Origin: an uncultured Sporosarcina sp.
GTDB taxonomy: Bacteria; Bacillota; Bacilli; Bacillales_A; Planococcaceae
Direction: 5' to 3'
DNA length: 41,646 nucleotides
NCBI GenBank assembly: GCA_948469885.1
Contig: CAOKMT010000017.1
Location: 1-41,646 of the forward strand
In this document: piece by piece, positions 21,726-29,704 of the stretch
Layout: every line of letters begins with the position of its first letter
Position numbering within the stretch: position 1 is the first letter of the stretch
Made by a program: the position numbers and the translations under genes
Notes under the pieces: model-generated
Seen by the model: only the letters and a program-made list of their open reading frames with translations
The model's database searches: none
Told to the model about the DNA's origin: nothing

Positions 21726-22823
21726 TTGAGAGAAGAAAAACAAGTCGTATATAATTTTAACGCAGGCCCCTCAGCGCTGCCGACAGCAGTGTTGGAAAAG
21801 GCGCAACAAGAACTTTTGAATTTTCGTGGAACAGGTATGTCGGTTATGGAGTTAAGCCACCGCAGTCAAGCTTATGAAGAAGTACATAATGGAGCGATTG
21901 CACGCCTTAGAAAACTATTTTCGATTCCTGAAAATTATGAGGTGCTGTTTTTACAAGGCGGCGCGAGTCAGCAGTTTGCGATGATTCCGATGAACTTTTT
22001 AAATGCCGGTCAAACGGCGGGCTATGTGATGACTGGCTCATGGTCAGAAAAAGCATTTTCCGAAGCGAAGCTGTTCGGCGAACCTTATCACGTCGCAAGC
22101 ACAAAAGAAAGCAAGTACAGCAATATTCCGGCTGCTGAAACGCTTGAGTTTAACACGAATGACGCATATGTACATCTCACTTCAAACAATACGATTTATG
22201 GGACGCAGTGGACGGATTTTCCGAATACGGGTGATGTACCGTTAATTGCGGATATGTCCAGTGATATCATGTCCAAGCCAATCGATGTAAGCCAGTTTGG
22301 GATGATCTACGCAGGTGCTCAGAAGAACCTAGGTCCTTCTGGGGTCACGGTCGTCATTATTCGAAAAGATCTGCTTGAGAAAGCGAATGAGCAAGTGCCG
22401 GCGATCTTGAAGTACGCTACACATGCCAATAGCAATTCCCTATACCATACCCCTCCGACTTTTGGGATTTACATGCTTGGTGAAGTGCTCGGTTGGATAG
22501 AAGAGTTAGGTGGATTGGCCGCAATCCAGAAGCGGAATGAGGAAAAGGCGAAATTGATCTATGATGCGATCGACAACAGTGCAGGCTTTTACGTCGGTCA
22601 TGCAGCGCCGGACAGCCGCTCTCTTATGAATATTACATTCAGACTTGCTGACGACACATTGGAGCAGAAGTTTTTGGAAGAAGCAAAAGAACAAGGATTT
22701 GTCGGATTAAATGGCCACCGTTCAGTTGGCGGATGCCGCGCGTCAACGTATAATGCTGTTCCTTTAGAGGCATGTCAGGCTTTAAGTGAATTCATGGTGC
22801 AATTTCAACAAAACAATCGGTGA
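21726..22823 (+). CDS. serC: Phosphoserine aminotransferase
   Basis: This 365-residue class V aminotransferase converts 3-phosphohydroxypyruvate and glutamate to phosphoserine in serine biosynthesis; homologues also serve pyridoxal synthesis. It shows YNFNAGPSALPTAVLEKAQ at the N-terminus, FLQGGASQQFAMIPMN, and the PLP-lysine segment YAGAQKNLGPSGVTVVIIRK. Near the C-terminus it has GLNGHRSVGGCRASTYNAV, whose Arg and His residues bind the phosphate and substrate carboxylate. The TTG at 21726 is the likely start because AAGGAG is 8 bases upstream; a GTG at 21717 overlaps that site. It is monocistronic, between its own promoter (21501) and terminator (22852). serA is not in the window. Confidence 0.95.
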   Translation: MREEKQVVYNFNAGPSALPTAVLEKAQQELLNFRGTGMSVMELSHRSQAYEEVHNGAIARLRKLFSIPENYEVLFLQGGASQQFAMIPMNFLNAGQTAGYVMTGSWSEKAFSEAKLFGEPYHVASTKESKYSNIPAAETLEFNTNDAYVHLTSNNTIYGTQWTDFPNTGDVPLIADMSSDIMSKPIDVSQFGMIYAGAQKNLGPSGVTVVIIRKDLLEKANEQVPAILKYATHANSNSLYHTPPTFGIYMLGEVLGWIEELGGLAAIQKRNEEKAKLIYDAIDNSAGFYVGHAAPDSRSLMNITFRLADDTLEQKFLEEAKEQGFVGLNGHRSVGGCRASTYNAVPLEACQALSEFMVQFQQNNR

Positions 22824-22851
22824 AAAGTGAGCTGGGTTTGCCCGCTTACAT

Positions 22852-22900
22852 AAGGGTCGCCTTGTAAGTCGTTAACAACGGCTGAAGGGCGCCTTTTTTT
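22852..22900 (+). terminator. Terminator of serC
   Basis: An AAGG...GCCTT arm pairs with AAGGGC...CCTT around an inner GTCGTT/AACGGC stem and is followed by seven Ts ending at 22900. It is a strong intrinsic terminator. Confidence 0.85.
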
Positions 22901-23074
22901 GTCGGTTTTTTAGCGTTTAATCTAGATTTTCGCCGTATTTGTCGGCTGTTTTGTGTATCTTCAGTAGCCAGTCATAATGGTTGTACAATCGACTGTGTCA
23001 TTTTTCGCAAGGATGGCTGTCTCTGGATATTAAAATAGTTCTCAATTGGCAGACTTGAAAAACAAAGCAGACTA

Positions 23075-23103
23075 TTGAAATAAATGTCGAACGCTGATAG
23101 GAT
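23075..23103 (+). promoter_or_regulatory. Promoter of the yhdT-panF operon
   Basis: TTGAAA (23075-23080), a 17-base spacer and TAGGAT (23098-23103) with TG one base before it, which makes an extended -10. The start codon is 57 bases downstream. Confidence 0.65.
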
Positions 23104-23159
23104 TGTAGTGTTCTCATTATCTACTTCCATTTATAACATCATAGAAAGGAGAAGAGAAA

Positions 23160-23441
23160 ATGAAGCCGTTGAATAAAACGCAAGATTGGCGTTTTAAGGT
23201 GGCGCACCGAGAAGCGTGGATTGGTGTAGGGCTCGCGCTGTTTAATTTCATATGGTGGTATGGATTTGCCTACGGTCTTGGATCAAAACCAGTGGAAGAG
23301 TATACCTATGTTTTTGGATTACCTGCCTGGTTTTTCTATAGCTGTGTGCTCGGATTTATCGTCATTTCTATTTTAACAATTGTTATTGTGAAATTTTGGT
23401 TCGTCGATGTGCCATTTGATGAGGAGGGGGATCAACGATGA
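23160..23441 (+). CDS. YhdT family small membrane protein
   Basis: This 93-residue protein has two hydrophobic segments (about 21-40 and 55-78), with NFIWWYGFAYGLGSKP between them and a VFGLPAWFFYSC motif. It matches the YhdT (DUF997) family, which is almost always found directly upstream of panF and is thought to be an accessory subunit of that symporter; this is from memory of the family. The ATG at 23160 has AAAGGAG upstream. Its stop overlaps the panF ATG, so the two are translationally coupled. Confidence 0.85.
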   Translation: MKPLNKTQDWRFKVAHREAWIGVGLALFNFIWWYGFAYGLGSKPVEEYTYVFGLPAWFFYSCVLGFIVISILTIVIVKFWFVDVPFDEEGDQR

Positions 23442-24913
23442 ATTGGTCGGTTATTACTCCACTCATTGTTATGATCGTGATCATTTTCATTATCGGCTAT
23501 TGGTCAAGCCGAAAAGTAGTCAGTTCAGATAAGGGATTTTTACAAGAATATTTCCTTGGGGGTCGTGAATTAGGCGGATTCGTTTTAGCGATGACGATGG
23601 TGGCGACCTACGGAAGTGCATCCAGTTTCCTCGGTGGACCTGGAACCGCTTATACAGTTGGGTTTGGTTGGATTTTACTAGCGATGGCTCAAGTTGTGAC
23701 GGGGTATTTCGTTTTGATGGTGCTTGGAAAAAAGTTTGCTATTTTGGCTAGGAAATATAATTCAATCACCTTAGTCGACTTTTTGAAAACACGTTACAAT
23801 AGCCCGGTTGTTGTCATCCTTTCCGCTTTAAGTATTATTATCTTCCTCTTTTCAGCAATGGCTGCACAGTGGATTGGTGGCGCACGTCTCGTCGAATCAT
23901 TAACTGGAATGAGTTACAATACGGCGTTATTTGTGTTTGCGATCTCGGTTGTCGTTTATGTGATCGTCGGAGGATTTAGAGCCGTTGCAGTAACGGATGC
24001 AGTACAAGGGGGCGTCATGGTTATTGGAACGCTGATACTCCTGATTGCGGTTATCATCGCAGGAGGGGGCATTCCGAACATCATGGCGGATTTGGTTGCA
24101 GAAAATCCGAATTTTGTCACGCCTTTTGGTGAAGATGGTTCATTAACGAAAGCATATGTATCCTCTTTTTGGATTTTGGTCGGGGTTGGAGTTGTTGGAT
24201 TGCCGCAAATCGCGGTCCGTGCAATGTCTTATAAAAATTCAACATCGATGCATCGGGCATTGATCATTGGAACAATCGTGACAGGTATCATTATGTTGAA
24301 TATGCATTTGATCGGTGTATTTGCACGACCGATTCTGCCAGGTATCGAGATTGGTGACAAAGTCATTCCGCTCATTTCCATGGAAGTTTTACCGGCATGG
24401 TTGGCGGGTATTGTGTTAGCGGCCCCAATGGCTGCAATTATGTCCACGGTGGACTCTTTACTCATTCTTGTTAGTTCCACGGTTGTGAAAGACGTGTATT
24501 TGAATTACGTAAAACCGGACGCCTCCGTGCAAAATATTAAACGTGTCAGCTTTGCTGTCACAGCAATTTTAGGTATTATCGTTTATTTTTTAGCCTTCAA
24601 CCCACCAGAACTACTGATCTTTTTAAATCTATTTGCATTTGGCGGTTTGGAAGCGGCATTTATTTGGCCGATGATACTCGGTTTATATTGGAAGTATAGT
24701 AATAAATACGGAGCGATCCTCTCTATGATTGTCGGGATTGTCAGTTATATCAGCATCCATTTCTACAATCAGGTGAATGGCGAATTGTTTGGCGTACATA
24801 CAGTGACAGTACCAATTGTTCTTTCGTTTGTCGCTTTCATTGCAGGAAGTTTATTAATCAAGAGAGAGGCTTTTGACTATGAAATGAAAATTGAGGGGGA
24901 GTTGAGTAGATGA
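23438..24913 (+). CDS. panF: Sodium/pantothenate symporter (SSS family)
   Basis: This 491-residue sodium:solute symporter has about 12-13 membrane helices. PanF-type sequence includes YFLGGRELGGFVLAMTMVATYGSASSFLGGPGTAY near residues 38-70, LVDFLKTRYNSP, and AGIVLAAPMAAIMSTVDSLLILVSS, where the Ser/Thr-rich segment carries the Na+ site typical of the SSS family. It would bring pantothenate, the coenzyme A precursor, into the cell. It overlaps yhdT by 4 bases at its start and the peptidase gene by 4 bases at its end. That third gene is unusual company for panF and leaves open that the real substrate is another N-acylated carboxylate. Confidence 0.85.
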   Translation: MNWSVITPLIVMIVIIFIIGYWSSRKVVSSDKGFLQEYFLGGRELGGFVLAMTMVATYGSASSFLGGPGTAYTVGFGWILLAMAQVVTGYFVLMVLGKKFAILARKYNSITLVDFLKTRYNSPVVVILSALSIIIFLFSAMAAQWIGGARLVESLTGMSYNTALFVFAISVVVYVIVGGFRAVAVTDAVQGGVMVIGTLILLIAVIIAGGGIPNIMADLVAENPNFVTPFGEDGSLTKAYVSSFWILVGVGVVGLPQIAVRAMSYKNSTSMHRALIIGTIVTGIIMLNMHLIGVFARPILPGIEIGDKVIPLISMEVLPAWLAGIVLAAPMAAIMSTVDSLLILVSSTVVKDVYLNYVKPDASVQNIKRVSFAVTAILGIIVYFLAFNPPELLIFLNLFAFGGLEAAFIWPMILGLYWKYSNKYGAILSMIVGIVSYISIHFYNQVNGELFGVHTVTVPIVLSFVAFIAGSLLIKREAFDYEMKIEGELSR

Positions 24914-26133
24914 ATGCCAATATGAAAACAGATGTATACATGCGTGACCGAGAAGCGGCCATTAAGTTGACGACGGATCTTGTGCGGATACCAAGTGTGT
25001 ATAGAGGCGAAGGCGTGCCGGATGGGAACGAAACGAAAGTGGCAACGTATGTCGCGAACTACTTGAGGAGCCTTGGCATCGAAACGCATGTGGAAGAAGT
25101 CGTACCGGGCAGACCGAATGTCATCGGTATTGTCGATTCCGGGAAGCCGGGAAAGACATTGCTGTTTGAAGGACATACCGACGTCGTGACGGAAGGGGAT
25201 CCGGCTGCTTGGACGTATGATCCTTTCGAGGCGAAAATTGTCGACGGACGGATGTACGGTCGGGGAACGAATGATACAAAAGGCAATTTAGCTTGCATGA
25301 TCACTGCAGTCCATTCGATTTTACAAGATAAAGAATCATTTACAGGGAAAATTATTTTATGTATCCCGGTAGATGAAGAAGGCATGATGATCGGCATTAA
25401 GCATTTCATCGAGCAAGGATGGGCGGACGGCGTCGATGGTGCCATCATTTGTGAACCTGAAGAGAATAATGTATGCATTGCGCAGCGAGGTGCAATGCGT
25501 ATACGGGCCGATGTGTACGGGAAAATGGCACATGGGGCGATTTCTTGGAGCGGGATCAATCCGAACTGGCGATTGGCAAGATTCATCGTCGAACTCGAGA
25601 AGTTGGAAAAAGAAGAACAGGCGAGACTGGGGGAAGACCCTTATTTGAAATGGCCTTCCATCACGCCGACAATTGTTCAAGCGCCTGTGAAAGGTGATGC
25701 GCAAATTAACGTCATCCCGGATCAGAGCATGACAACACTCGATATTCGAACTGTGCCCGCACAAGATCATGAAGAGTTGCTTCGTAAAATTGAAGCGATT
25801 ATCGAGAAGTTGAAAGAAGAGGATCCGGATTGCCAGATTGAATTGACTGTGCTGGATAATCGTCCGGCGACAGATACACCGAAAGATGATCCTGTCGTAC
25901 AGGCGGTTTATGATGCAGTCGAGTCGGTCACAGGCGAGGATCCGATTTACAACGGTGTACCGGGCGCGACGGATGGGACATTCCTGCATATGCACGGGAT
26001 TCCGATCGTCACAATTGGCGGGGGAGACCGTGATATCCCTCATCAAATCAATGAATATATCGATCTGGAAGACCTTGCGGTGACTACTGCGATTTACCGT
26101 GAAGCCGCTTTACGTTTTTTGAATGAAAAGTAA
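24910..26133 (+). CDS. M20 family zinc amidohydrolase (ArgE/DapE-like)
   Basis: This 407-residue dizinc hydrolase shows the M20 motifs in order: GHTDVVTEGD, GRGTNDTKG with its metal-bridging Asp, DEEG with the catalytic Glu, then a CEPEE metal ligand, a dimerisation domain in the middle (about 190-300) beginning IAQRGAMRIRADVYGKMAHGA, and a final His near GGGDRDIPHQINEYID. Relatives remove acyl groups from amino acids (acetylornithine, succinyl-diaminopimelate) or cut dipeptides. Its start overlaps the panF stop (ATGA), with GAGGGGGAG upstream. Coupling to a transporter suggests the imported compound is its substrate; which compound is unknown. ArgE, DapE or carboxypeptidase activity cannot be told apart by eye. 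Confidence 0.85.
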   Translation: MNANMKTDVYMRDREAAIKLTTDLVRIPSVYRGEGVPDGNETKVATYVANYLRSLGIETHVEEVVPGRPNVIGIVDSGKPGKTLLFEGHTDVVTEGDPAAWTYDPFEAKIVDGRMYGRGTNDTKGNLACMITAVHSILQDKESFTGKIILCIPVDEEGMMIGIKHFIEQGWADGVDGAIICEPEENNVCIAQRGAMRIRADVYGKMAHGAISWSGINPNWRLARFIVELEKLEKEEQARLGEDPYLKWPSITPTIVQAPVKGDAQINVIPDQSMTTLDIRTVPAQDHEELLRKIEAIIEKLKEEDPDCQIELTVLDNRPATDTPKDDPVVQAVYDAVESVTGEDPIYNGVPGATDGTFLHMHGIPIVTIGGGDRDIPHQINEYIDLEDLAVTTAIYREAALRFLNEK

Positions 26134-26139
26134 GAGAAA

Positions 26140-26185
26140 AATGCTACCTATCTTTGAAAATGAAGATAGGTAGCATTCCTTTTTT
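26140..26185. terminator. Bidirectional terminator
   Basis: A perfect 15-base stem (AATGCTACCTATCTT at 26140-26154 with 26163-26177) has an 8-base loop. T-rich tracts follow on both strands, so it can serve the M20 gene and the convergent ABC ATPase gene. Confidence 0.92.
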
Positions 26186-26211
26186 GAGAGCGAAACAGCG
26201 TTGCCTCCCAC

Positions 26212-27012
26212 TCAATTCGTCAATTGTTGTTTCTTTTGGATGGCCAATGAAGGACGTTCTTCTTCCCAAATAACTTTGACGGGCACTTCGAAGGTTTTGG
26301 TGAGCAGTTTGTCATTCAAGACATCTTTTTTGGGTCCTGCGGCGACGACTTTTCCATCGTTGAGTAAAAGGACATGCGTAATTTCTTCAGAGAGCTCTTC
26401 GATATGATGGGTGACGTAAATGATATGGCACTCATTTTGGGCGATTTCTTTCATCAAAGAGAGAACTTCTTCGCGGGAAAGGATATCAAGTCCCGAGCAT
26501 GGTTCATCCAAAATAAGAATTTTCGGGTCGCTCATTAGTGCCCTTGCGATCAGAAGCCTTCTCTGCTCGCCTTGCGATAACAAGTTGAAACGTTTACCTT
26601 TCAAATAGTGTAAACGTAAACTTGTCAATAACGCATCCGCCTTTTCCCAATCTTCTTCTACTACTGTTTCATACAACCCGAATGAAGCGAACTTGCCGCT
26701 GACGATAACTCTTTCGACTGTTTCGTTATTGACGATTTGTGCAAAACGATCCAACGAGCTACTGACAAAACCGATATCCTTACGGAGTTCAGGTAGATTT
26801 GTTTTGCCGAAAACATTGCCGAGTACTGACACGTCACCAGTAGTGGGGAAATGATACCCTGTAACGATATTGAGCATTGATGTTTTCCCCGAGCCATTCA
26901 ATCCAAGTATTGCCCAATGTTCATTCTCCTTTATTTCCCAATCGATTTCGTTTAAAATTTCTTGTCCTCCCCTACGGAGGGATACGTTTTTGAAGGATAC
27001 AATTTCATCCAT
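26212..27012 (-). CDS. ABC transporter ATP-binding protein (YlmA-like)
   Basis: This 266-residue ATPase has Walker A GLNGSGKT at about 37-44, a signature in the variant form LSQGEQRR near residue 140 (Gln for Gly), Walker B ILILDEPCSGLD and the switch His in VTHHIEEL. It resembles B. subtilis YlmA and other stand-alone ATPases whose permease is not adjacent. The ATG at 27012 is preceded by GGGGTGG at good spacing; the ATG at 27027 lacks a site. No permease or binding protein lies nearby, so the substrate is unknown and a non-transport role is possible. A promoter is visible at 27044-27073. Confidence 0.88.
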   Translation of the reverse strand: MDEIVSFKNVSLRRGGQEILNEIDWEIKENEHWAILGLNGSGKTSMLNIVTGYHFPTTGDVSVLGNVFGKTNLPELRKDIGFVSSSLDRFAQIVNNETVERVIVSGKFASFGLYETVVEEDWEKADALLTSLRLHYLKGKRFNLLSQGEQRRLLIARALMSDPKILILDEPCSGLDILSREEVLSLMKEIAQNECHIIYVTHHIEELSEEITHVLLLNDGKVVAAGPKKDVLNDKLLTKTFEVPVKVIWEEERPSLAIQKKQQLTN

Positions 27013-27043
27013 ATAGAACCACCCCATTTGCTATGATCTTTAA

Positions 27044-27073
27044 AGTATACAAGAAGTATTTTCGGAATTTCAA
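27044..27073 (-). promoter_or_regulatory. Promoter of the ABC ATPase gene
   Basis: On the minus strand TTGAAA (27073-27068), an 18-base spacer and TATACT (27049-27044) lie about 30 bases before the start codon. Confidence 0.7.
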
Positions 27074-27097
27074 TTAATCTGAAAGGATGGGAGATTA

Positions 27098-27451
27098 GTG
27101 AAAGTTAATCAGTATGGATTGAAGTTGTTGATAGAAGGGATTGAAGACATTCCTGACTCGGGTTTTGCCAATTCGGATGAAAAGATTTTTGAAGAAGTGA
27201 TTGTGTTGGTGAACGCTTCAAATGAAAATGAAGCAAAAATGAAAATACGTCGGCATTATCATGAGGTGTCCTATGAAAACGCGAATGGGTGTCTAGTCAC
27301 GTTGCGTTTAGTTCGAATACTAGATGCATTCGAATTGATTGATGATATAGAGGGATTGAATGATTTTATAGAGGTATATAGTCGGCATCTTATTGTGGAT
27401 GATTGGATGAATGTGGATGCTGTTATACAAGAATTTAGCTTGGATAAATGA
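27098..27451 (+). CDS. Small hypothetical protein, possibly DUF4288-like
   Basis: This 117-residue acidic, soluble protein has no membrane segment or signal peptide. It starts at GTG 27098 with GGATGGGAG just upstream. The arrangement EEVIVLVNASNENEAKMK, YENANGCLVTLRLVRILDAFEL recalls DUF4288 proteins, in which a short strand is followed by an A-x-N-E-x-E-A helix, but I cannot verify that by eye. It is transcribed away from the ABC ATPase gene; no separate promoter was picked for it. Function unknown. Confidence 0.7.
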   Translation: MKVNQYGLKLLIEGIEDIPDSGFANSDEKIFEEVIVLVNASNENEAKMKIRRHYHEVSYENANGCLVTLRLVRILDAFELIDDIEGLNDFIEVYSRHLIVDDWMNVDAVIQEFSLDK

Positions 27452-27473
27452 TAGCGGGTGTGGCAATGTCCGA

Positions 27474-27500
27474 TTGAAAAAGGATTCGTTCTGGTATAAT
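27474..27500 (+). promoter_or_regulatory. Promoter of the SMR pair (extended -10)
   Basis: TATAAT at 27495-27500 is preceded by TGG, making an extended -10. TTGAAA lies at 27474-27479 with a short 15-base spacer. It is placed 43 bases before the TTG start of the first SMR gene. Confidence 0.7.
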
Positions 27501-27543
27501 GAAGATATTTGCTCGTAAAGTTTCAGGGAAAGGAGAATTCTGT

Positions 27544-27888
27544 TTGGCTTGGCTATATGTTCTCTTTGCAGCAATTGTAGAGGTTTTTTGGGTGATCGGC
27601 TTGCGTTACTCTGATACTTTTTTGGAGTGGGCTGGAACGGCGATTGCCATTATTTTTAGCTTTTATTTCATTATTAAAGCGTGTGAGAAGCTTCCTGCCG
27701 GCACAGTGTATGCGGTGTTTACGGGGAGCGGGGCAGCGGCGATCGTGCTCATTGACTTTCTTGTGTTCGATGCCCATTTCTCTGCATTGAAAGCGGTGTT
27801 CATCGGATTGATCATCGCTGGTGTCGTTGGCATTAAAATGACGACAGACGTTTCAGGGGAAGAGGAACACGGCGGAACGAACGGATAA
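27544..27888 (+). CDS. SMR family exporter subunit (Gdx/YkkC-like)
   Basis: This 114-residue protein has four membrane helices of the small multidrug resistance family. The essential proton-coupling glutamate is E13 in helix 1. The run EVFWVIGLRYSDTF closely follows the Gdx (SugE) guanidinium-exporter pattern EVxWxxGLxYxxxF. Helix 3 has LPAGTVYAVFTGSGAA. An acidic, Gly-rich tail follows helix 4. I chose the TTG at 27544 because AAAGGAG is 8 bases upstream; the ATG at 27499 lies at the promoter. It pairs with the next gene, 12 bases downstream, as in B. subtilis ykkC-ykkD, where both subunits are needed. Guanidinium export is a fair inference from the motif. Confidence 0.87.
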   Translation: MAWLYVLFAAIVEVFWVIGLRYSDTFLEWAGTAIAIIFSFYFIIKACEKLPAGTVYAVFTGSGAAAIVLIDFLVFDAHFSALKAVFIGLIIAGVVGIKMTTDVSGEEEHGGTNG

Positions 27889-27900
27889 GGAGGAGATGAA

Positions 27901-28215
27901 GTGGCTTGGTTCTATTTGGTCATCGCCAGTTTAGGAGAGATTTTTGGGGTGATGAGCATCAATTTATACATACAAAAGAAGTCGATCGGAAGGTTAGCCC
28001 TCGTTGTCATGACTTTCACGTTTGGCTTTATCTTTCTGGCGCTTGCGATGCGAGATATTCCGATGGGGACCGCTTATGCGATTTGGACCGGTTTAGGAGC
28101 GGCGGGTGCCGTTTTGATAGGCATTTTGTTTTTCAAAGAGTCGGCTAGTTGGAAACGGCTCGCTTGTTTGACATTGGTCATCGCGGGCGCTGTCGGTTTG
28201 AAATTGTTTGGCTAA
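27901..28215 (+). CDS. SMR family exporter subunit (partner, YkkD-like)
   Basis: This 104-residue four-helix SMR protein has E13 in ASLGEIFGVMSINLY, and in helix 3 IPMGTAYAIWTGLGAAGAV, a highly typical SMR block. Unlike its neighbour it lacks the Trp after the Glu, which suggests a heteromeric partner with opposite topology rather than a second independent pump. The GTG start has AAGGAGGAG about 6 bases upstream. Only 12 bases separate the two genes. The MATE gene follows 32 bases later in the same direction, so all three may be one transcript. Confidence 0.88.
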   Translation: MAWFYLVIASLGEIFGVMSINLYIQKKSIGRLALVVMTFTFGFIFLALAMRDIPMGTAYAIWTGLGAAGAVLIGILFFKESASWKRLACLTLVIAGAVGLKLFG

Positions 28216-28247
28216 TAGATGCGCTGGGGTGAGGAAGGAGGGGGCAG

Positions 28248-29585
28248 ATGGCGAAACAATATGATTTTACAGAAGGTAATATTTTTAAACAGTTGCTCAT
28301 CTTCTCAGCACCGATCATTTTGACAAACTTATTGCAAATTTCCTATCAGTTTATCGATAGTTTGTGGGTCGGAAATTTGATTGGAGCGAATGCACTTGGG
28401 GCAGTTGCGCTGTCTGGGACGGTTGTATTCACGGTTCTTTCTTTCGTTATCGGATTGAACAACGCGGCACTTACAATTTTGTCTCAGCAAAAAGGAAGAG
28501 GGAGCGAGGCGGGGCTTCGCCGTTATTTAAATGCGTTCGTTGTGTTGTTGTCAATTATGTCGGTCGCACTTGGGCTCGCTGGTTTTTTCTTGTCGGAATG
28601 GATTTTGAGATTACTTGGAACGCCCGAAGCGATGTTGCCGATGGCAGCTTCTTATTTAAAAATTAATTTTATCGGGATTTTATTTTTGTTTGGCTACAAT
28701 TTTATCGGTACGGTGTTACGTTCAGTCGGAGACTCCAAAACACCTTTATACTTTGTGTTGACGGCCGTCGTTTTGAATGCGATTCTCGACCCGATTTTCA
28801 TTGCGGGGTTCGGTTGGGGGATCGAAGGAGCGGCATACGCGACAATCTTTTCCCAAGGTGTTGCATTTGCGAGTGGTGCAATTTATACAGTCCGCAGAAA
28901 GCTTGTGCCGTTTTCCAAACCGTATGTACCGGCGAGGAGGGAAGTGCTTGCTATTTTAAGGTTGGGCATTCCCGCTGGTCTGCAGATGAGTGTCATTTCT
29001 GCTGGGGTTATGGCGATTATGAGTGTTGTCGCTTCTTTTGGTCCAGCCGTCGTTGCGGGGTACGGTGCGGCACAAAGGCTGGATAGTATAATCATGTTGC
29101 CGGCACAAGCACTAGGGACTGCTGTCAATAGTATGGCTGGACAAAATATCGGTGCGGGAAAATGGGACCGGGTACACCGAATTACATTTTACGGGTTCAT
29201 TTATAGTTCAGTTATTATGTTGTTATTTGCCTTGGTGATCGTTTTGTTCGCGAGTTATGGGATTCGACTTTTTATACAGGAGCCTGAAGCTGTGCAATTT
29301 GGCTCGGAATATTTGAAGATTATCGCATTTCTCTATCCGTTTCTCGGTATCAATTTCATTTTGAATGGGGCGGTCCGGGCGGCGGGCGCGATGTTTCAAG
29401 TGTTGATCCTAAATGTTATTTCATTTTGGATTCTTAGGTACCCTATTACTTATCTTTTTGCCGACATGTTTGGAGAGAAAGGAATTGCATATGGGATCGG
29501 GGCAAGCTTTGTCATGAGCAGTGTGCTCGCTTTTCTTTATTATAAATATGGCAAATGGCAGCGGACAGAAATGTTTGGTGAATAA
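28248..29585 (+). CDS. MATE family efflux transporter
   Basis: This 445-residue protein has about 12 helices in two similar halves. The N-terminal half starts KQLLIFSAPIILTNLLQISYQFIDSLWVGN, the usual MATE opening. GNNAALTILSQQKG and the middle loop with PAGLQMSVISAGVMAIMSVVASFGPAVVAGYGAAQRLDS mark the second half. Members export cationic drugs or metabolites with Na+ or H+ coupling. The ATG has AAGGAGGGGG upstream. It follows two SMR genes closely, so this is an export gene cluster. The substrate cannot be read from sequence. No terminator is obvious before the next gene. Confidence 0.92.
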   Translation: MAKQYDFTEGNIFKQLLIFSAPIILTNLLQISYQFIDSLWVGNLIGANALGAVALSGTVVFTVLSFVIGLNNAALTILSQQKGRGSEAGLRRYLNAFVVLLSIMSVALGLAGFFLSEWILRLLGTPEAMLPMAASYLKINFIGILFLFGYNFIGTVLRSVGDSKTPLYFVLTAVVLNAILDPIFIAGFGWGIEGAAYATIFSQGVAFASGAIYTVRRKLVPFSKPYVPARREVLAILRLGIPAGLQMSVISAGVMAIMSVVASFGPAVVAGYGAAQRLDSIIMLPAQALGTAVNSMAGQNIGAGKWDRVHRITFYGFIYSSVIMLLFALVIVLFASYGIRLFIQEPEAVQFGSEYLKIIAFLYPFLGINFILNGAVRAAGAMFQVLILNVISFWILRYPITYLFADMFGEKGIAYGIGASFVMSSVLAFLYYKYGKWQRTEMFGE

Positions 29586-29704
29586 CAGTACGAATTTGAT
29601 ATTTGACATGCGCCTCCCAAGAATGACGCATATGTACGGAAAAATCCCAGTCGTTTATAGTTAATATAGGGAGCGAGAGTGCAAAGAAATAGAGGGGTTT
29701 GGAT

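Noticed and set aside
27452-27543. Guanidine-I riboswitch before the SMR pair
   Set aside because: The space is too short and the conserved ykkC-motif blocks are not seen.
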